NCBI GenBank assembly: GCA_963931865.1
Contig: OZ007509.1
Location: forward strand, 12,637,671 to 12,701,670
From: Axinella damicornis
Lineage: Eukaryota; Porifera; Demospongiae; Axinellida; Axinellidae
Direction: 5' to 3'
DNA: 64,000 nt
Of the stretch, positions 1-12,355 are shown piece by piece. The notes beneath the pieces were generated by a model. The model was given only the letters and a program-made list of their open reading frames with translations. It ran no database searches and had not been told where the DNA came from. A program made the translations under genes and the position numbers. Position 1 is the stretch's first letter, and every line of letters begins with the position of its first letter.

Positions 1-155
1 ATGTCACTAGCTATGCTACACGTACCAGGAGACGGGAGACTGGACACACAATTAGACAATGAATTGGACCCAAGTGTATGTCAATTAGTGACCTGTTCAA
101 TTCATATTGTCAATGAACATGCAACCCAGTGCAATGTGGTATGTGTTCTGCTCAC

Positions 156-1750
156 CAAACTCCAGCACAGTTGTATCAGCCAGCTTGGGGATATCACGGT
201 CTCTCCTTTCACTATCCCACTTTGAACCACCTCCAAATGTTGTGGCATGTACCCGGCCTTTGCCCATCTTGAAGGCAGTGAGGGTGTGCCCCCACCGTGG
301 CTGTGTACCTTCAGGAAGAGTGAGCTGTGGAGAGGGAAGACAACTGACTGGTGGATGCAGGTTCAAGATACACAGTGAGAATACTATTGTACAATTGTGC
401 AGATCCAGAACCTGATCTGAAATGTACATTATTAATTTGATAATTCATTCTACAGTCACGGTTCAGGATAATTGGAAGTAGGATGCTAATTGGATTAGTA
501 AGGTACTTTGGTCATAGTTGGTCCCATACACACTTACACCTCCCTCACCTCCCTCCACCTCCCAGAGTCAATGTGCAGGAGCCAGGCATCCCCGAGTGTG
601 TTGTAGTTCTTGTCAATCCCACCAGTCATGAGTAGTACAGGCTCATCATCCCCATAGTTGAGGCAGCAGGCAGCATGGTCACATCTTTCCACTGGCCAAG
701 GGGCCCCCTCTTGTATCTCACATTTGGTCCATTTCTGGGAGAAGTGACAGTGAATAGTAGCATGTCAGAATACACCTCAGGCAAACATGTCAGAACACAC
801 ACAAACAGAACTCACAGTGTACAGTAGTACAATGGGAAAACCCACTAGCAGTACAATACCACATCAGCTACTCTTTGCCACCTACACACTACAGTAAAGC
901 ATTGACATGGGCCGGGTGTTCATATGTGGCTCAAGAACAAGAAGAGTTATGTAGTGTAGTTTGTACGGTCTGTTAGTCCATACACTACTAAAATAGGTAC
1001 TGGGAGAATATATGTTTTGGTGTTCTGTTCCACCGTGGGATGTGTTGGTGTAATGAACACTCTCGAGTGTTGTACAAACTGCCTATTGGTAGCTATAGGT
1101 GAGTGTGTAACTGAAACAATCCTTGACTAGGTAACATTCTACCATTTGGGATGAAAACTCTACTGGCGCACTTTCAAGCCAATTTCTGTGTGACTCGTAT
1201 CTGCTTAGAAGGTGAAGGTGCTTATGGAAGGTGATCTGAACCCATACAGTTAGGCTTGTTACCATGTTCAGGGGGAAAGTATAATCACACTGGGTTCTTA
1301 GCGGTACAGTTTGTACAGGGGTACATAGTGGTAGCCTCGTTCCCAGGCTCCTCCCCAGCTTTTTGTCGCATACTGTACCGTTTTTTGCACAGCCTGGGAA
1401 CGAGGCTACATAGTGGTACAATCACACTGGGTTCTTAGAGGTACATTTTGTAAGCTGAAGTGAGCTACGTAGTAACACAGAAAGTGATCCAAATTTCTGT
1501 CATTGGGTTTGTTTCCATAATTATGTCGAATACCTGTAAAAACATCCTTACATTGCTGCTAATGCAGGGGCAGATACGTCTGTACTCACACTAGGGAACA
1601 ATCCATTATCATGAAACACAGGTAATTCACAACCTATACCTGGTTGGTTTCTGCCTCAGTAAGTTTGAATGGCATGTTTTGTGGTGAGCCAAGATCGTTT
1701 GGCATACTCACATACACCACTAGGTAATCGCTTGCAGGGTTTCATCTACG

Positions 1751-1796
<46 letters not shown>

Positions 1797-4561
1797 GGGG
1801 GAAGCTTCCCCCTCAAACAGTCTAGCTCCCCCCCCAAAGAAGAGATTGACTATATCATTATATCATAGGTAATACCATATTAGGACTCAGATACTGCTGT
1901 AGGCCACACCTCTTCCGGGGAATTAATTAACCTCAAAACATTTTGCACGGCACTTGCCACTACTTCCCCCCCCCCAAACATTTTTTTCTAGATGAAACCC
2001 TGGCTTGTACAACACTTAATTAAGACTGTTTGTAATCCCAGCACATCCAACGTTGGGTGTACATACATCGTGCCAATAGACACATGTAACCATTGCATAC
2101 TGGCATTTCAACCCATCTCTACAGATTCTGGTAGTAGCTGTGTGGTACCCAGGTTTCAGGGTGAAAAGTTACATTCTCAAACCTTTGAACCACATGCATG
2201 AATTAGGCTTATAGTAAAACCATTGCCATACTTGTAGCTGCCAATTGCATTGTTTAGCTATGATAATTACTGCAGTGCACACAATGACTTGGATATCTCT
2301 GCAGTATTCCACTGGCCATTGGAATGTGTCCTATTTCTAGAGTTTGTATACTGTTACTACTGTCTACACATTTTTTGCAAGTGCATGCATTCTAATCATA
2401 TGTACCATTGTTTCAAAGTCAATGACGTAGACATCATTGACATATCCATGTCCTGGCTGATGCCCTCCAAAATACACGGCCTTGTGGTGGTTTACTGCTG
2501 TGAATGTGAAGGCGGCGGAGGGATGAGGTCTTGGTCCAGTTGTGGTAGGGGAGGACCACTTGCCTGCAGAAGGTGAAGCAGTACAGACAGTGTTTACTCT
2601 CATTCCTAGATGGCAGCCTACAGTATTCTTCCTGTCACTCAGTTAGTATTACAGTATTGCACTTAGTTTGAGATTACTACTGACACAATTGGCTGCACTT
2701 AATTATACCCTGGACCCAAGTGGAATTGGACTAGAAAATTTTCAACAAATATCATAAACATAGAGGCTCTGTACATGTAGGTAATGAACGCATAGTTAGA
2801 CTGCACTGCCTCAGCATAAGAAGTCATTAAAAGTTCCATTCCATTTTCAATGTATGTTCATGTCAACCATGCTACCATGGTTTCCCAATCCACATGCATT
2901 TCACTTGGGGATAACTGTGGGGAGGGGAGGGGCCAGAAGTCATGTGACTCCTTGTGCAGTAAGGTCACAACACAAATACTTCCACACTCACTACAACAAT
3001 ACTGGCAACTGATACCATCTTTATATCATGTAACAGGTCACAGTGGGAGCCAGGAGGTCATGACCTCTCACGAATACTTTATCAGAACACAGGTATATAC
3101 CTTGCACACACTCAGGAATGGGATACCATACTATGATCATGGTATAATGTTTTGTGCTACGTTTAGTGGGGGGTGCGTGCCGAAATCTGACCAACTTTTT
3201 GGGTTCTTCCCTCAAAGTTGTCCCAAGCCTTTTTGGTCACTTTTTGGACTGACAAGAAGCCCTACAAGTGCATAGGGTCCAAATGACATCAATGGAGCTT
3301 AAAATTAAAGATAAGAGGTTAATTGTTGGATCTGTGTTCCCATTCATGCCACTGCCTGTTTGTACGCAAAAGAAGCCTACAGCATTTGCAACCTGCAAAC
3401 TAACCTAGTGGACACCAATGAAACTTCAGGCCCTCATGCATTGAGAAGACAGTGTAATCCCTCCCAAGCCACTGTAAACTGTGTGGCTCCTTTCTCCACT
3501 GCCTGTTTGTACTGCAGCCACTGCTACTATTGTGAATGGTGCTAGTCGGTTACACAACTCAGTGTCAGTAGTTCAATGGTTAATACACCTCAGAGCTGCA
3601 TGTGAACATTGTATGCTAGTAGAGCATAACCACACCCAAAGAGGTGGGAGGGGATGTGGGACGGGAGGGGCAGGTAGACCATGGGCCATGCAAACTTGAA
3701 ATCACCACTCAAAATTTTCATCCGGCCACACCCAGGCAATTGCATTCTACAACAGGCTGTTGTGCAGTTCAGTGCCACCTCAGAACCTGTTGTTCTGTTG
3801 TATATAGCTCTTCACATTTTTTGTTGTGCATTAAAAATACTTTTACATACTCTACTACTGCATTACTACTTATTACAGTAATCACTACTCAACTCAAATC
3901 GTTCGCAGTGGGTGCTAAACTTGGACATAACAAATGGATTTCTACCCATGCATTGGCTCACTCAAAATTCTCTTCTCTAGCCGGCCATGCACCCACACAA
4001 AGTATCACACTAGAAGTTGCAACTGGAGAAAATTTACTTACCTTCTGTGACATCAAAGACATGGAACTCGTCAGTCCACCCTTCACTTGTATAGATAACA
4101 CTCTTGTGGAAGGATGATCCAGTCTGTATGGGCTGTGTGGGTACACCGTATCCGCCTATGGTGGCTAGGTGGTGTGTGCCAAAGAAAACCATGCCACACC
4201 CACCCTTTGGCATGGGACTGTTACTTGGTATGTCCTTCCACAGCAGCATGTCGGTGTCCAGAACACGAAGGGAGTTTTGTCGAGCTATTCCATCGTAACC
4301 AGCAAAAGAATACAACAAAGTTGAATGTGCCACTGCTGCTCCCCCATAGAGTCCACGGGGTGGCACTCCTGTTGTACATTGTTCCTGCCAGGTCTCCAGG
4401 TAGGGATCAAAGACATTCACAGTTGACTTCAGTTGGTCTTGCCCACCATGATGAAAGTCTTGTGTGTGTCCACCCCACACAAATGCTTTCCTCCCAACTT
4501 GGACTGCAAAGTGCCACATTCTTGGGGATGGTTGATACCGGGAAGACAGAATGGAGGCCAT
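156..4561 (-). CDS. Kelch-propeller gene, copy A (3' part outside window)
   Basis: Four exons are visible: 4561..4042, 2563..2406, 734..549 and 324..156. Each has AG acceptor and GT donor sites, and lengths give phases 1, 0, 0, 1. Exon 1 starts at an ATG (MASILSSRYQPSP) and holds three Kelch motifs (FVWGG, LYSFAGYDG, LATIGGYG). Exon 2 carries VYFGGHQ, exon 3 HAACCLNYGDDEP with LLMTGG, and exon 4 GHTLTAF with TTFGG, so six blades in all. Kelch propellers are protein-interaction platforms; no partner can be read from the sequence. The phase-1 end of exon 4 matches copies B and C, where a linker exon follows, so the C-terminal effector of A lies off the left edge. No stop or frameshift was seen in these exons. 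The intron between exons 3 and 4 is only 224 bp, against about 1.8 kb in B and C. Confidence 0.85.
1332..1408. repeat. Hairpin mini-element, TAGCCTCGTTCCCAGGC family
   Basis: Begins tagcctcgttcccaggct and ends agcctgggaacgaggcta, a long perfect stem around a 40-bp centre. Members also occur at 4900–4939, 11469–11531 and 33055–33094. Confidence 0.8.
1754..1793 (+). repeat. Poly-G run (40 bases)
   Basis: An uninterrupted G tract in the intron between Kelch exons 2 and 3 of copy A. Length is likely uncertain in any assembly. Confidence 0.95.
3158..3306. mobile_element. Truncated relic of the same piggyBac-type element in copy A
   Basis: The sequence ctacgtttagtggggggtgc through catagggtccaaatgac matches the 3' half of the element at 31219, but lies at a different position within the first Kelch intron and lacks the 5' end. 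Confidence 0.7.
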
Positions 4562-4899
4562 CTTTCATACCAGTTGAAGTTGGATCCTAGTTCAAGAAGA
4601 CAAATGACAGAATATAAACACATGTTCAGCTCCTCTCAACAGCTGTTCTTGTGCACTGCACTAGTGCATGTGTAAGATGGTCTCATAATGCTGTAAGGTG
4701 TACACGTGTAAAGCTGAATGAGACTGAGTTGAATCCCATTTTGAACAACAACTCAGACTTCTTTGGTGGACTGCTAATATAACAAACAGGAAATGGCACT
4801 CCACCCCATGAGTGATTATCTGCTATGCTCCTCCAACCACACCCTCCCAACCAAGAAGTTACAGTCTGATCATGTGGTTCTACATCACCAGTGGGAACG

Positions 4900-4939
4900 T
4901 AGCCTCATTCCCAGGCCACCTGACTTGGGAACGAGGCTA
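4900..4939. repeat. Hairpin mini-element, same family
   Basis: tagcctcattcccaggc pairs with cttgggaacgaggcta across a very short centre. Confidence 0.65.
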
Positions 4940-5046
4940 GAATATATACAAACGGAGCTGGGAGAGGCAATTTGTCGTTCTATAGTGGCCACACTTCCAA
5001 TGGCAGTGGCCTCTAGCACCATTCCCAGGCCGCTCCCACCTCCTGT

Positions 5047-5351
5047 CTTTGATCACTTGCAGTATGCAAATTCGGAGGGGGAAGGACTGGGAGATTTTTG
5101 CAATACAGGTAGACAGAGGGTGGGGTGGTGCCCTACCATAACGATTCCCATTTCACGTCGACCCATCCCAGGTATCATGAACAATGGTACTGATACTGCC
5201 TTGCGAAAGCTCCAGGTTTCAGCCTTCGGACAGACATTAACAATTAGAAGGCTTCAGGATCCTTTGTCAGGCACTGGCCCAGGTGTGCCTACCTGACAGC
5301 ACCGCGTATATTTCCCAGACCTTCCCCCTTCATATTTGCAAATGATCAAAT
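5047..5351. mobile_element. Small inverted-repeat element upstream of copy A
   Basis: The ends carry mirrored tttgatca plus gggggaaggnctggg blocks (about 5047–5093 and 5312–5351). A related element lies at the same relative position in B (33202..33505). Confidence 0.55.
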
Positions 5352-5754
5352 TAGGACTAAAGGTGGGGAAGGTCTGGATATCCAGTGCCTCGGAAAGGCA
5401 ACCTTGTGCTTTGCACTGCACTCAGTGCACTTCCGTGTTCAGTGTCATGCTTCTGTAAAAGATTATTGGATTAACTTTCTGCTTAGCTTCACCCGGGCAC
5501 ATACCCTAAACGTTGGTCTGGCCATGGCCGGACTGCTTCCCCCAGCCCTGATAGAGTGTTGTCTATGGAGCTCATGTGACTCTAGGATTCTCATTGTCCG
5601 TATAACGGACAATGGTGGGGGTTCTTTTAGTAATTTCTGGGTTATCTTAACATACGTAAGGAGTCTATTCTTTAGCTTAATGTGCAGGTTCTAGCTTAGT
5701 AGAACCAGTTCTATAACCTACGGACTTCATGACTGTGCATATTTCAATTAATAA

Positions 5755-6128
5755 GAACCAGACCCTTCACACGGGGAGGAGGGAGGGTCTGGGCACATGT
5801 GCACATTCGGGTTGTCTTGGCGGAATGCAATTATGTGTGGGCAATTAGCGATCAACTGTGATACCACATGTACAAACACAGTGTTGCGACCTGCTTGTTG
5901 CTCCCCTCACCTTTTGTCCCACACTCGCGGGTAACGGCACAGCACAGCGATTTGCAGTGTCTAGTTGGTAACTTGGTGTATAGTGACACTGGGGAAAAAA
6001 ATCATTTCCATGCCATCATTTGCAATCAATGTTGACCTGATTTGTCTGGTCAACATTCCGTCCTGGGGACAAATTGAATATGCACATGTGCCCAACCCTT
6101 CCTCCTCCCCGTGCGAAGGGTCTGGTTC
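5755..6128. mobile_element. Inverted-repeat MITE in the 5' flank of copy A
   Basis: Arms of about 60–75 bp begin gaaccagacccttcacacgg and end gcgaagggtctggttc, with matching cacatgtgc boxes inside. The same element sits at the equivalent place in B (35295..35651), so it predates the duplication. Confidence 0.7.
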
Positions 6129-6981
6129 CGAGACTAGTTACACATTAAACATACCTTTGCTGACAGTAGACTGCTTGTGTAGTGCTGCTACCGTCAGACT
6201 GAATCCTCACTGTAACGTTCAAGCGGTATTGAATCACAGAGCTGGACTGACAACAACCCCAAATTGATTTTTTCAGCCCCACCCCCTACCCATGTACAAC
6301 AATTGAGTAGGAGTAGCACAATAACACAACATGATAACGGTTAGTGAAATGATGGGCTCCGGGTGTAATTTGTGGTACAGCTCAATGTTTAAGCTTGCAC
6401 GAGTGATGGTACAGGCCCGTAACAAATGACATGCAGACACAAAATACACAAGCCTGACATTGCACAAGGGCGCAACTGTAACTAATTATGGCCTGCAGCT
6501 AACACACACATACTGTTTAAAGACGGGCTTGCTTGCGTACCTGCAGCGCGTTTTGTAGAGCTCTCTTTCAGGCAGTACATGCAGTACAGTCGAGTCACAG
6601 CATTGGCGTCGGGTGTGGCACAAATTGACTTTCGACGTCACGAGTTAATTAGCCTCGGGGCTCGATCTGTTTCAGCTGTACTAGCTGTGTGTTGGTGGTA
6701 CATGCGGAGATGAACAGGCTCAGAGTCGGAGACAGTGACTGTAGTCTACCGATGGATTGTTGAGGATCACGCTTAACTAGTGCTTTATGTGGAGCAGAGG
6801 GTCAATGGTTCATAGTCTCATGGAACCACTGCGACTACATGCACAGCACAGTACAGATGGAATGCACATGACCAGTACTAGACGAATGTATGGCATAATT
6901 TGTGGGTGAGCCTGAAAGAGTGCCAGTGCAGATCTAGTGGCCCAGACCCTCCAACGACTAGTGATTAGGGTGGGGCGAAAT

Positions 6982-7011
<30 letters not shown>
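6982..7011 (+). repeat. Poly-G run (30 bases)
   Basis: Uninterrupted G tract just beyond unit A. Confidence 0.95.
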
Positions 7012-7012
<1 letters not shown>

Positions 7013-7013
7013 A

Positions 7014-7073
7014 GTAGTCTCGTTCCCAGACCATTTTTCGCACGAAAAAGTGGTCTACGAAAAATGGTCTGGC
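7014..7073. repeat. Hairpin: cagaccatttttcg inverted repeat
   Basis: cagaccatttttcg and cgaaaaatggtctg form a 14-bp stem around a short inner hairpin (cgcacgaaaaagtgg). It lies directly after a poly-G run. Confidence 0.65.
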
Positions 7074-8561
7074 TAGAAGTGACTTGTAATTTCTATTATA
7101 ATTTATGCAGGACATGCACTCATGAAAGCGCATTTGCTGTCTTGTTTTGCCATGGCCTCATTCCCAGGTCTACCCCGTCTTTTGTTCTTCAGCTTTCGTG
7201 TACAATACTACATGGATGCGGAAGAGGCTGCTCTTCCGCACCATGCCTTATTGTCAATGAAAAATGAAGAACAAAATGAGGTAGGCATTAGCCTGTGTTC
7301 GAGGCTAGGTAAGCATGGGAACAAGGCTAGTTTTGCCATGCAGTAGCCCCCATCATTGTAGCCATTCAAGGGGTAGGTCTACTCAACACAGGACTGTGAG
7401 TCATGGTGAAGTAGCTACAGATGGTAGCTCCGTCTTTGTTGTGGCCATTGAAGGGGTAGGCTGTTCATGATTCGTGTCTCAATCTTGTTTGAGCTAACCA
7501 TTTTTGCCATTGCAAGTAACTTCAAAAGTGGGTCTATGCTCCCTCGACATTAGTGATGTCATGATGATTGGTGTTGTTTCTATTCCTAGTGTGTCATTAT
7601 TGTTACCGTTACTGTCATGAGGTGGTTCTTTTGAAACCTTTTGCATTACATTGCAGCTCACTCATTTACGAGAGTCAGGGAGAACCTTTTGACGCCCGTG
7701 TGCTGTCACTTCCACTGAAGATATGCTGTCATGATAGCAAACCTGATGGTGAGGGTTGTCCACGGCTACTGGGAGTACGGTAGTGAAACCAGGGCAATAG
7801 CACCTTCCGTTCACTATGCAACAGATATAGCACGGCAGTGAATGTGTGACAGTTTCAAGGGTGCCAACCCGAAGGTGAGGAAGGCTATGCACTACAAGGC
7901 CATGCTAGATTTGATATTGCTGAGCACCTTAGCATGAAGCAACTGTTAATCTGTACATCTAGGCCACGATCTCATTTACAGTTATAGATTAGTCATGCTC
8001 AGTAATGTAGTTAACACACGTGCGATGGAAAGTCCGGCTTGGTTGACCAGCTTGGTTGAGTTGACAGAGCCAGTGTGGTGTAGTCAGCAGCTCAAACTCT
8101 CACAGGAGAAAGTGAGCTAGCTAACCATGCCATGAATTTCAGCACTTGGGAAAGTGTGCACTGCTTCAGCTGACTCTGCACGTTTTGCCGGACTACTACA
8201 TGAGGTGACGCCTACTAATTGTGGTCATGTGCACGCACACGCATTGCTGCACAAGGTGTTCTGTGCATATGCACATAGCTATTGGTCTGAGCTAACAGTG
8301 TCCTTCCTTCTCGGTGGAGCCTACTGCCTACCCTTTTCCCCTTTTCTTCCCCATTATCTTCGTGTAGTGGTTGTAGTGTGTATGTGTGTGTGTGTTGAGT
8401 GTATGTCTTGTTTCAAGTCGCTGTACTGACAGTGCAAGTTCCTCCCATAATTTGTGTGAAGTGGGTCAGTGTCATATGATTGGTCATTTTTATGCTTTGC
8501 TCTCCCCTCCTGCTTGCTTCCCTCCCTCATCCCCCTCCTCCTCTCCTCCTCCTCCCTTTGT

Positions 8562-8584
8562 CCCCCCCCCCCCCCCCCCCCCCC
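8562..8584 (+). repeat. Poly-C run after a CCT-rich tract
   Basis: 23 C bases preceded by about 50 bp of cctcct-type sequence. Confidence 0.95.
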
Positions 8585-9392
8585 ATCCGACTTCCAGCAA
8601 TGTTCTGCTACCATGCATCTGTATTGAACAAGCAATCAAGACTATATTGTGAGAGTTCTTTAGCATGCTGCTACCACTGCTGGCGTTTCTGTGCGTACAG
8701 TTCACTGCAGCAGTGATGCCAGTGTTCAAGAGTCATATATGAGAGTCACATACAGGAATTTATCTTAAGGTTACGGGATACCGTGTGCTCATTTAAATAT
8801 ACATGACGTGCAAGTTACCTTTGTCCCTCCGCACAGGAACTAGCTAGAGACACGCAACAAAAACGACGTATAGCAGCAATATATGAGTACCTTCTAGCTG
8901 GTATGAGCTTAGCGCCAGTGAGTACAACATGCCAACGTAGGCAGTGGCATCAAACTTCAAGGTTGAGTTGGCAAACTTGGCATCAAATTTTGCAATCAGA
9001 AAGGGCTAACAGGCCAGCTTGGCAGCATCCATGAGAAGTTTTCAACTGACTGGAGGGCGGCTCGGAGCGAGTTTGCTTCGCTGCTGTTGGAAAAACGAGG
9101 GATGATCGTTCATACCACAAAGCCATTTGCTTTTCGCCTAATCAAGCAAGTAGAACGCACAGTATCTCACGAACAGGATGTTTATCTCGGTAAAACTTTT
9201 CGAGCCGCCCTGCCCCTTTCTTCGTAGAATGGAAGTCCAGTCTAATATACGGTTAGATGTTACTTCAGCGGTAAAAAATTGACACCAAAGTCACGCACAT
9301 ATTTCACTGGTCTAGGAGGAAGGGGGTGGCAGAGATTATTAGTGGGAGGGAGAGAGGACCTCTGGTCTACTCTCCAAGGAGCTACTTCAGCT

Positions 9393-10108
9393 CTCTCTGA
9401 GTGGTATGTTTGGTTTAGCCCATTGATCATATCCTTGCTGGGAGTAGGGTGCCTCTTCCTGGACAATTTAGTGTTGCTATTTCTTGTACAGCAGTGTCAG
9501 GAGAATAAGCACAGCTGCCTGTTCATAGGGTGCTTATACACACATGTACACAGTCAGAACAAATCATTACAAGCAGCTTCGCTCGCTTCAGCTGGTGGTC
9601 CCTGATTGCCTCAGTGTATGAATCCAGTGCTGGACACCTCCCAGTGCAGAAGTCTGGTGAGCTGTCATCCCCATCATGGAAGGCACCAGATGAGTTCTCT
9701 CTTCAGTGGTGTTGCGAGCTTTTGCTCCTCATGCTCTGTGTGAGTGAGTCGAGCATAGCTCACTTCTCGGATGCACTGACAGCGTTGATTGTGTGATGGT
9801 GTCTCCAGCGAAGAACATTAGCACGAGATTGAGGTCAAGTTCAAAGGTCCTCCACATCACTAGTCTAGTCCCGCCCCATGAACATCCTGAAGCTGTTTGA
9901 ATTGATATACTGCTGTTTCTGTGCATGTGTGTATAAGCACCCCATGAATATAAGCAACCATTTGCACTACTAATTAGGCAGCTGTGCCTATTCTCTCCTG
10001 ACTGTACTGTACAAGAATAAATTGTCCAGGAAGAGGCATCCTACTCCCAGCTAGGGATATGATCAGTGGGTAAACCATGCGTACCACACAGAGAGCTGAG
10101 AGGGAGGG
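9393..10108. repeat. Large inverted repeat with about 160–190-bp arms
   Basis: Left arm 9393..9551 and right arm about 9922..10108 share, in inverted order, gatcatatcc, gggagtaggatgcctcttcctggac (split by small changes), tcttgtaca and aggcacagctgcct. The enclosed 370 bp is non-repetitive. Probably an old foldback element. Confidence 0.7.
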
Positions 10109-10607
10109 TGTTGGTTTCTGTACCTTATTGTTGCGAAATGCCAACCAAATCTCATTAAGACCCAAGGGCAGTTCAGTTTACACAATCCACTTGTACTCTT
10201 GTTAGGGGCTACTTGAGGTAAGTGGCACAAGTGGTGTGAGTGTGGCTGTAGGTATTTGACAGGTGTAGTTAGTGGAGGGAGAGCTAGATGTACAGCAAGT
10301 GGTTTGGGCAGCTGTGTCCATCACCTGAAGCATTGGGTACAGATGGTAGTTTAACTCTTTACTAACCAGACTACATAGGAAGTCAGTTGTTCAGCTTGTA
10401 GTTTACGTAAGCATACCCTAGATACTGGTACCGGGGTTGGTTTGGGTCTGGGACGGAGGCTAGTGGTGTCCAAACTACTTCCAGTGCATCTAGCTCTTCA
10501 AACCTCTCCCACTAAATGCAAGTGAATGTCAATTTTACCAAACTCCTGCACGTATGTACTATTAACCCCCAATCATACGTACAGACTCAGTTGTTGTGAC
10601 AGGGGAG

Positions 10608-10740
10608 GTGGGTGAGTTCACCCAAAGGGTGAAAATAGCGTGGCCGTGTCTGGGTTCCTGCAAAAGCCCTTAGTTGGAGCCAGTTGGCCATTTCTCTTGT
10701 GTTAAGCATAAATGGACTTAGAAAACGGTCGGCCATGTAA
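10608..10740 (-). repeat. Dispersed repeat, copy 1
   Basis: The reverse complement shares a chain of blocks (ctaagtccatttatgctta, ggttgg-like and caccctttgggtg) with 34116..34262. It is the same repeat in opposite orientation. Confidence 0.6.
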
Positions 10741-11222
10741 AAGCAGTTTATGTTAGTGTGAGCTAGCTTCTCATCCCGAAATGTGTAGCCATGACGATCG
10801 TACATACGTGCCATTATATTTATATGGAAAGTAATGCACAGCTCTTTATGGAAGACTGCCATTGTGTCAGTTATAAAGTAATCTCTCACCTTTTCTCTTG
10901 TAGCCTGTAGCTATACTGGGATGTGTGATGTGGCACCTGTTGACCGCAAGTAAAATATAGTAATGTGTATGAGCAGCGTTTTTTCAGCGATTCCTAACAA
11001 GCTACCAGGAGAGGTTCATAAGCAGGAAGCTATACCTCCTGAATCTTGAAGCACTTGCTCGTCTCCGTCTCGGAGAGTGTGCATGTGCGTACGTACAGTT
11101 TGTAGCAGCCGTCCAGTTAGTTAGTGGTGACCCTGTGTGCATTTAGTTATAGTGGCTTGCATAATATGTCACATCCAAACGGGTTGCGTCATCCCAGCTG
11201 CTCCCCCTCCTCATCCTCTAGG

Positions 11223-11322
11223 TCAGTTTGTGCCTCATAGCTCCAATGGGACAGTGCTGGCCACTGGGGGAGACAGCAGGAAGGTGAACCTCTGGATTCT
11301 GGGGCAGCCACTGCACCTACAG
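11223..11322 (+). pseudogene. Isolated WD40-repeat exon
   Basis: After a tcctctag acceptor the frame reads QFVPHSSNGTVLATGGDSRK then VNLWILGQP and is followed by gtgagtct, a good donor. The ATGGDSRKVNLW pattern is a WD40 blade and resembles the first blade of katanin p80. No other WD exon is visible nearby, so this is probably a duplicated exon fragment. Confidence 0.45.
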
Positions 11323-11468
11323 TGAGTCTGATGCTTAGGTGTGCGTGTGCTGATGACTCTGTGGTACATTAAAAACTCTTTTCTATATGTATGCATTACA
11401 TTGCAGGAAATGTTTGGTGAAGTAAATTTCACCAGCAGTAATGTATTACCATAACCTCTGCCTGACAT

Positions 11469-11531
11469 TAGCCTCGGTCCCAGGCTCTCTCCTCTAAAAA
11501 CATTTTTAGAGAGAGCCTGGGACCGAGGCTA
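11469..11531. repeat. Hairpin mini-element, same family
   Basis: tagcctcggtcccaggctct mirrors agagcctgggaccgaggcta. The change of t to g in one arm is matched by a to c in the other, so the stem is kept. Confidence 0.85.
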
Positions 11532-11971
11532 GCCTTACATGTCCGAGGGGAATATTTCAACATTTTCGTCCCTACTTAAAACGAATACCGTATTCAGTGG
11601 AAACTTGCAGCCTCTTTCCCCAAAATTCCATCACCACAGGATTTGTTAGGCGGTACCAGCCTCGTGTCTCCCTCACAAAATCACTTCTCCAACGCACCCA
11701 CTCACACCCAAAATGCGCCCCCAATCTTCACCCGTGTACTGTACATCTACTTCTTGCACTATAGTTGAGGAGTTGACTGTTGCCTGGCTTGGATATCCTG
11801 GGGAGAAGCACTCTCATATTTGATGATATCATCTCTTCTTATCCCTCACATCAGGTGGGTGAGGAAGGAGGGACAGAGGGAGCGATGGACAGGTGCCTGG
11901 ATGGACGGTCAGATAGGGAAGGGTGGAAGGGAGGGGGAGCTGGAGGAAATGTGAGTGTTGGGGGAGGGAGG

Positions 11972-12347
11972 TAGTGATGCTCCGATAATCGGATCATTTA
12001 TCGGTATCGGGCCGATAATGACCTTCCTGGGGAGTATCGGCATCTGTAGATTCACCGATAACTCGGCCGATAAATGGTGCATGCGCATTGCGTAACCACA
12101 TGCAAGCATTGTCAGTGCACTGTCAGCACAATGTTTGTTGTTGCGAATGGTGAATGGAGGGAAGAACTCCCTATTTGGGAGTTTTATTTCAATCGGAGAG
12201 ATCTAAAGTTTGCTGTTGGCAGGGCTTGAGGTCCAAAGATTTTACAAACACGAAAACTTACAATATCAGATCGGTTATCGGCAGATATCTGTTTGTATAT
12301 ATCGGATTATCGGAATATCTGCAAAATACCATATCGGTGCATCACTA
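11972..12347. mobile_element. hAT-type MITE with 8-bp target duplication
   Basis: A 376-bp element starts tagtgatgctccgata and ends tatcggtgcatcacta. These TIRs are typical of hAT elements. It is flanked on both sides by gagggagg (11964..11971 and 12348..12355). Internal sequence is rich in atcgg motifs and has no coding capacity. Confidence 0.9.
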
Positions 12348-12355
12348 GAGGGAGG

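Larger units (their letters stand above)
1..6666. repeat. Segmental duplication unit A: Kelch exons plus 5' flank
   Basis: Exons, introns and about 2.1 kb of sequence upstream of the first ATG align with unit B. The right edge is sharp: both copies share the phrase gttaattagcctcggggctc (A near 6645–6664, B near 36182–36201) and differ immediately afterwards. The duplicated flank should contain the promoter of the minus-strand Kelch gene, though no core promoter motif was recognised. Confidence 0.85.
6667..9392. other. No gene recognised
   Basis: Between the right edge of unit A and the foldback repeat I find only homopolymer runs, hairpins and tcattcccagg-type phrases (7155–7325). A tandem pair of a 25-bp motif with attcaaggggtaggtct lies at about 7360–7465. 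No exon chain or conserved motif could be supported. Confidence 0.5.

Noticed and set aside
3481..3960. Independent gene in the ctgcctgtttgtactgcagcc-type segment
   Set aside because: The segment recurs at 30610 and 63720 only as intron sequence of the Kelch duplication, and its frames are not conserved.
6810..7267. Glycine- or proline-rich proteins around the homopolymer runs
   Set aside because: Frames arise only because G and C runs lack stop codons; no conserved sequence on either side.
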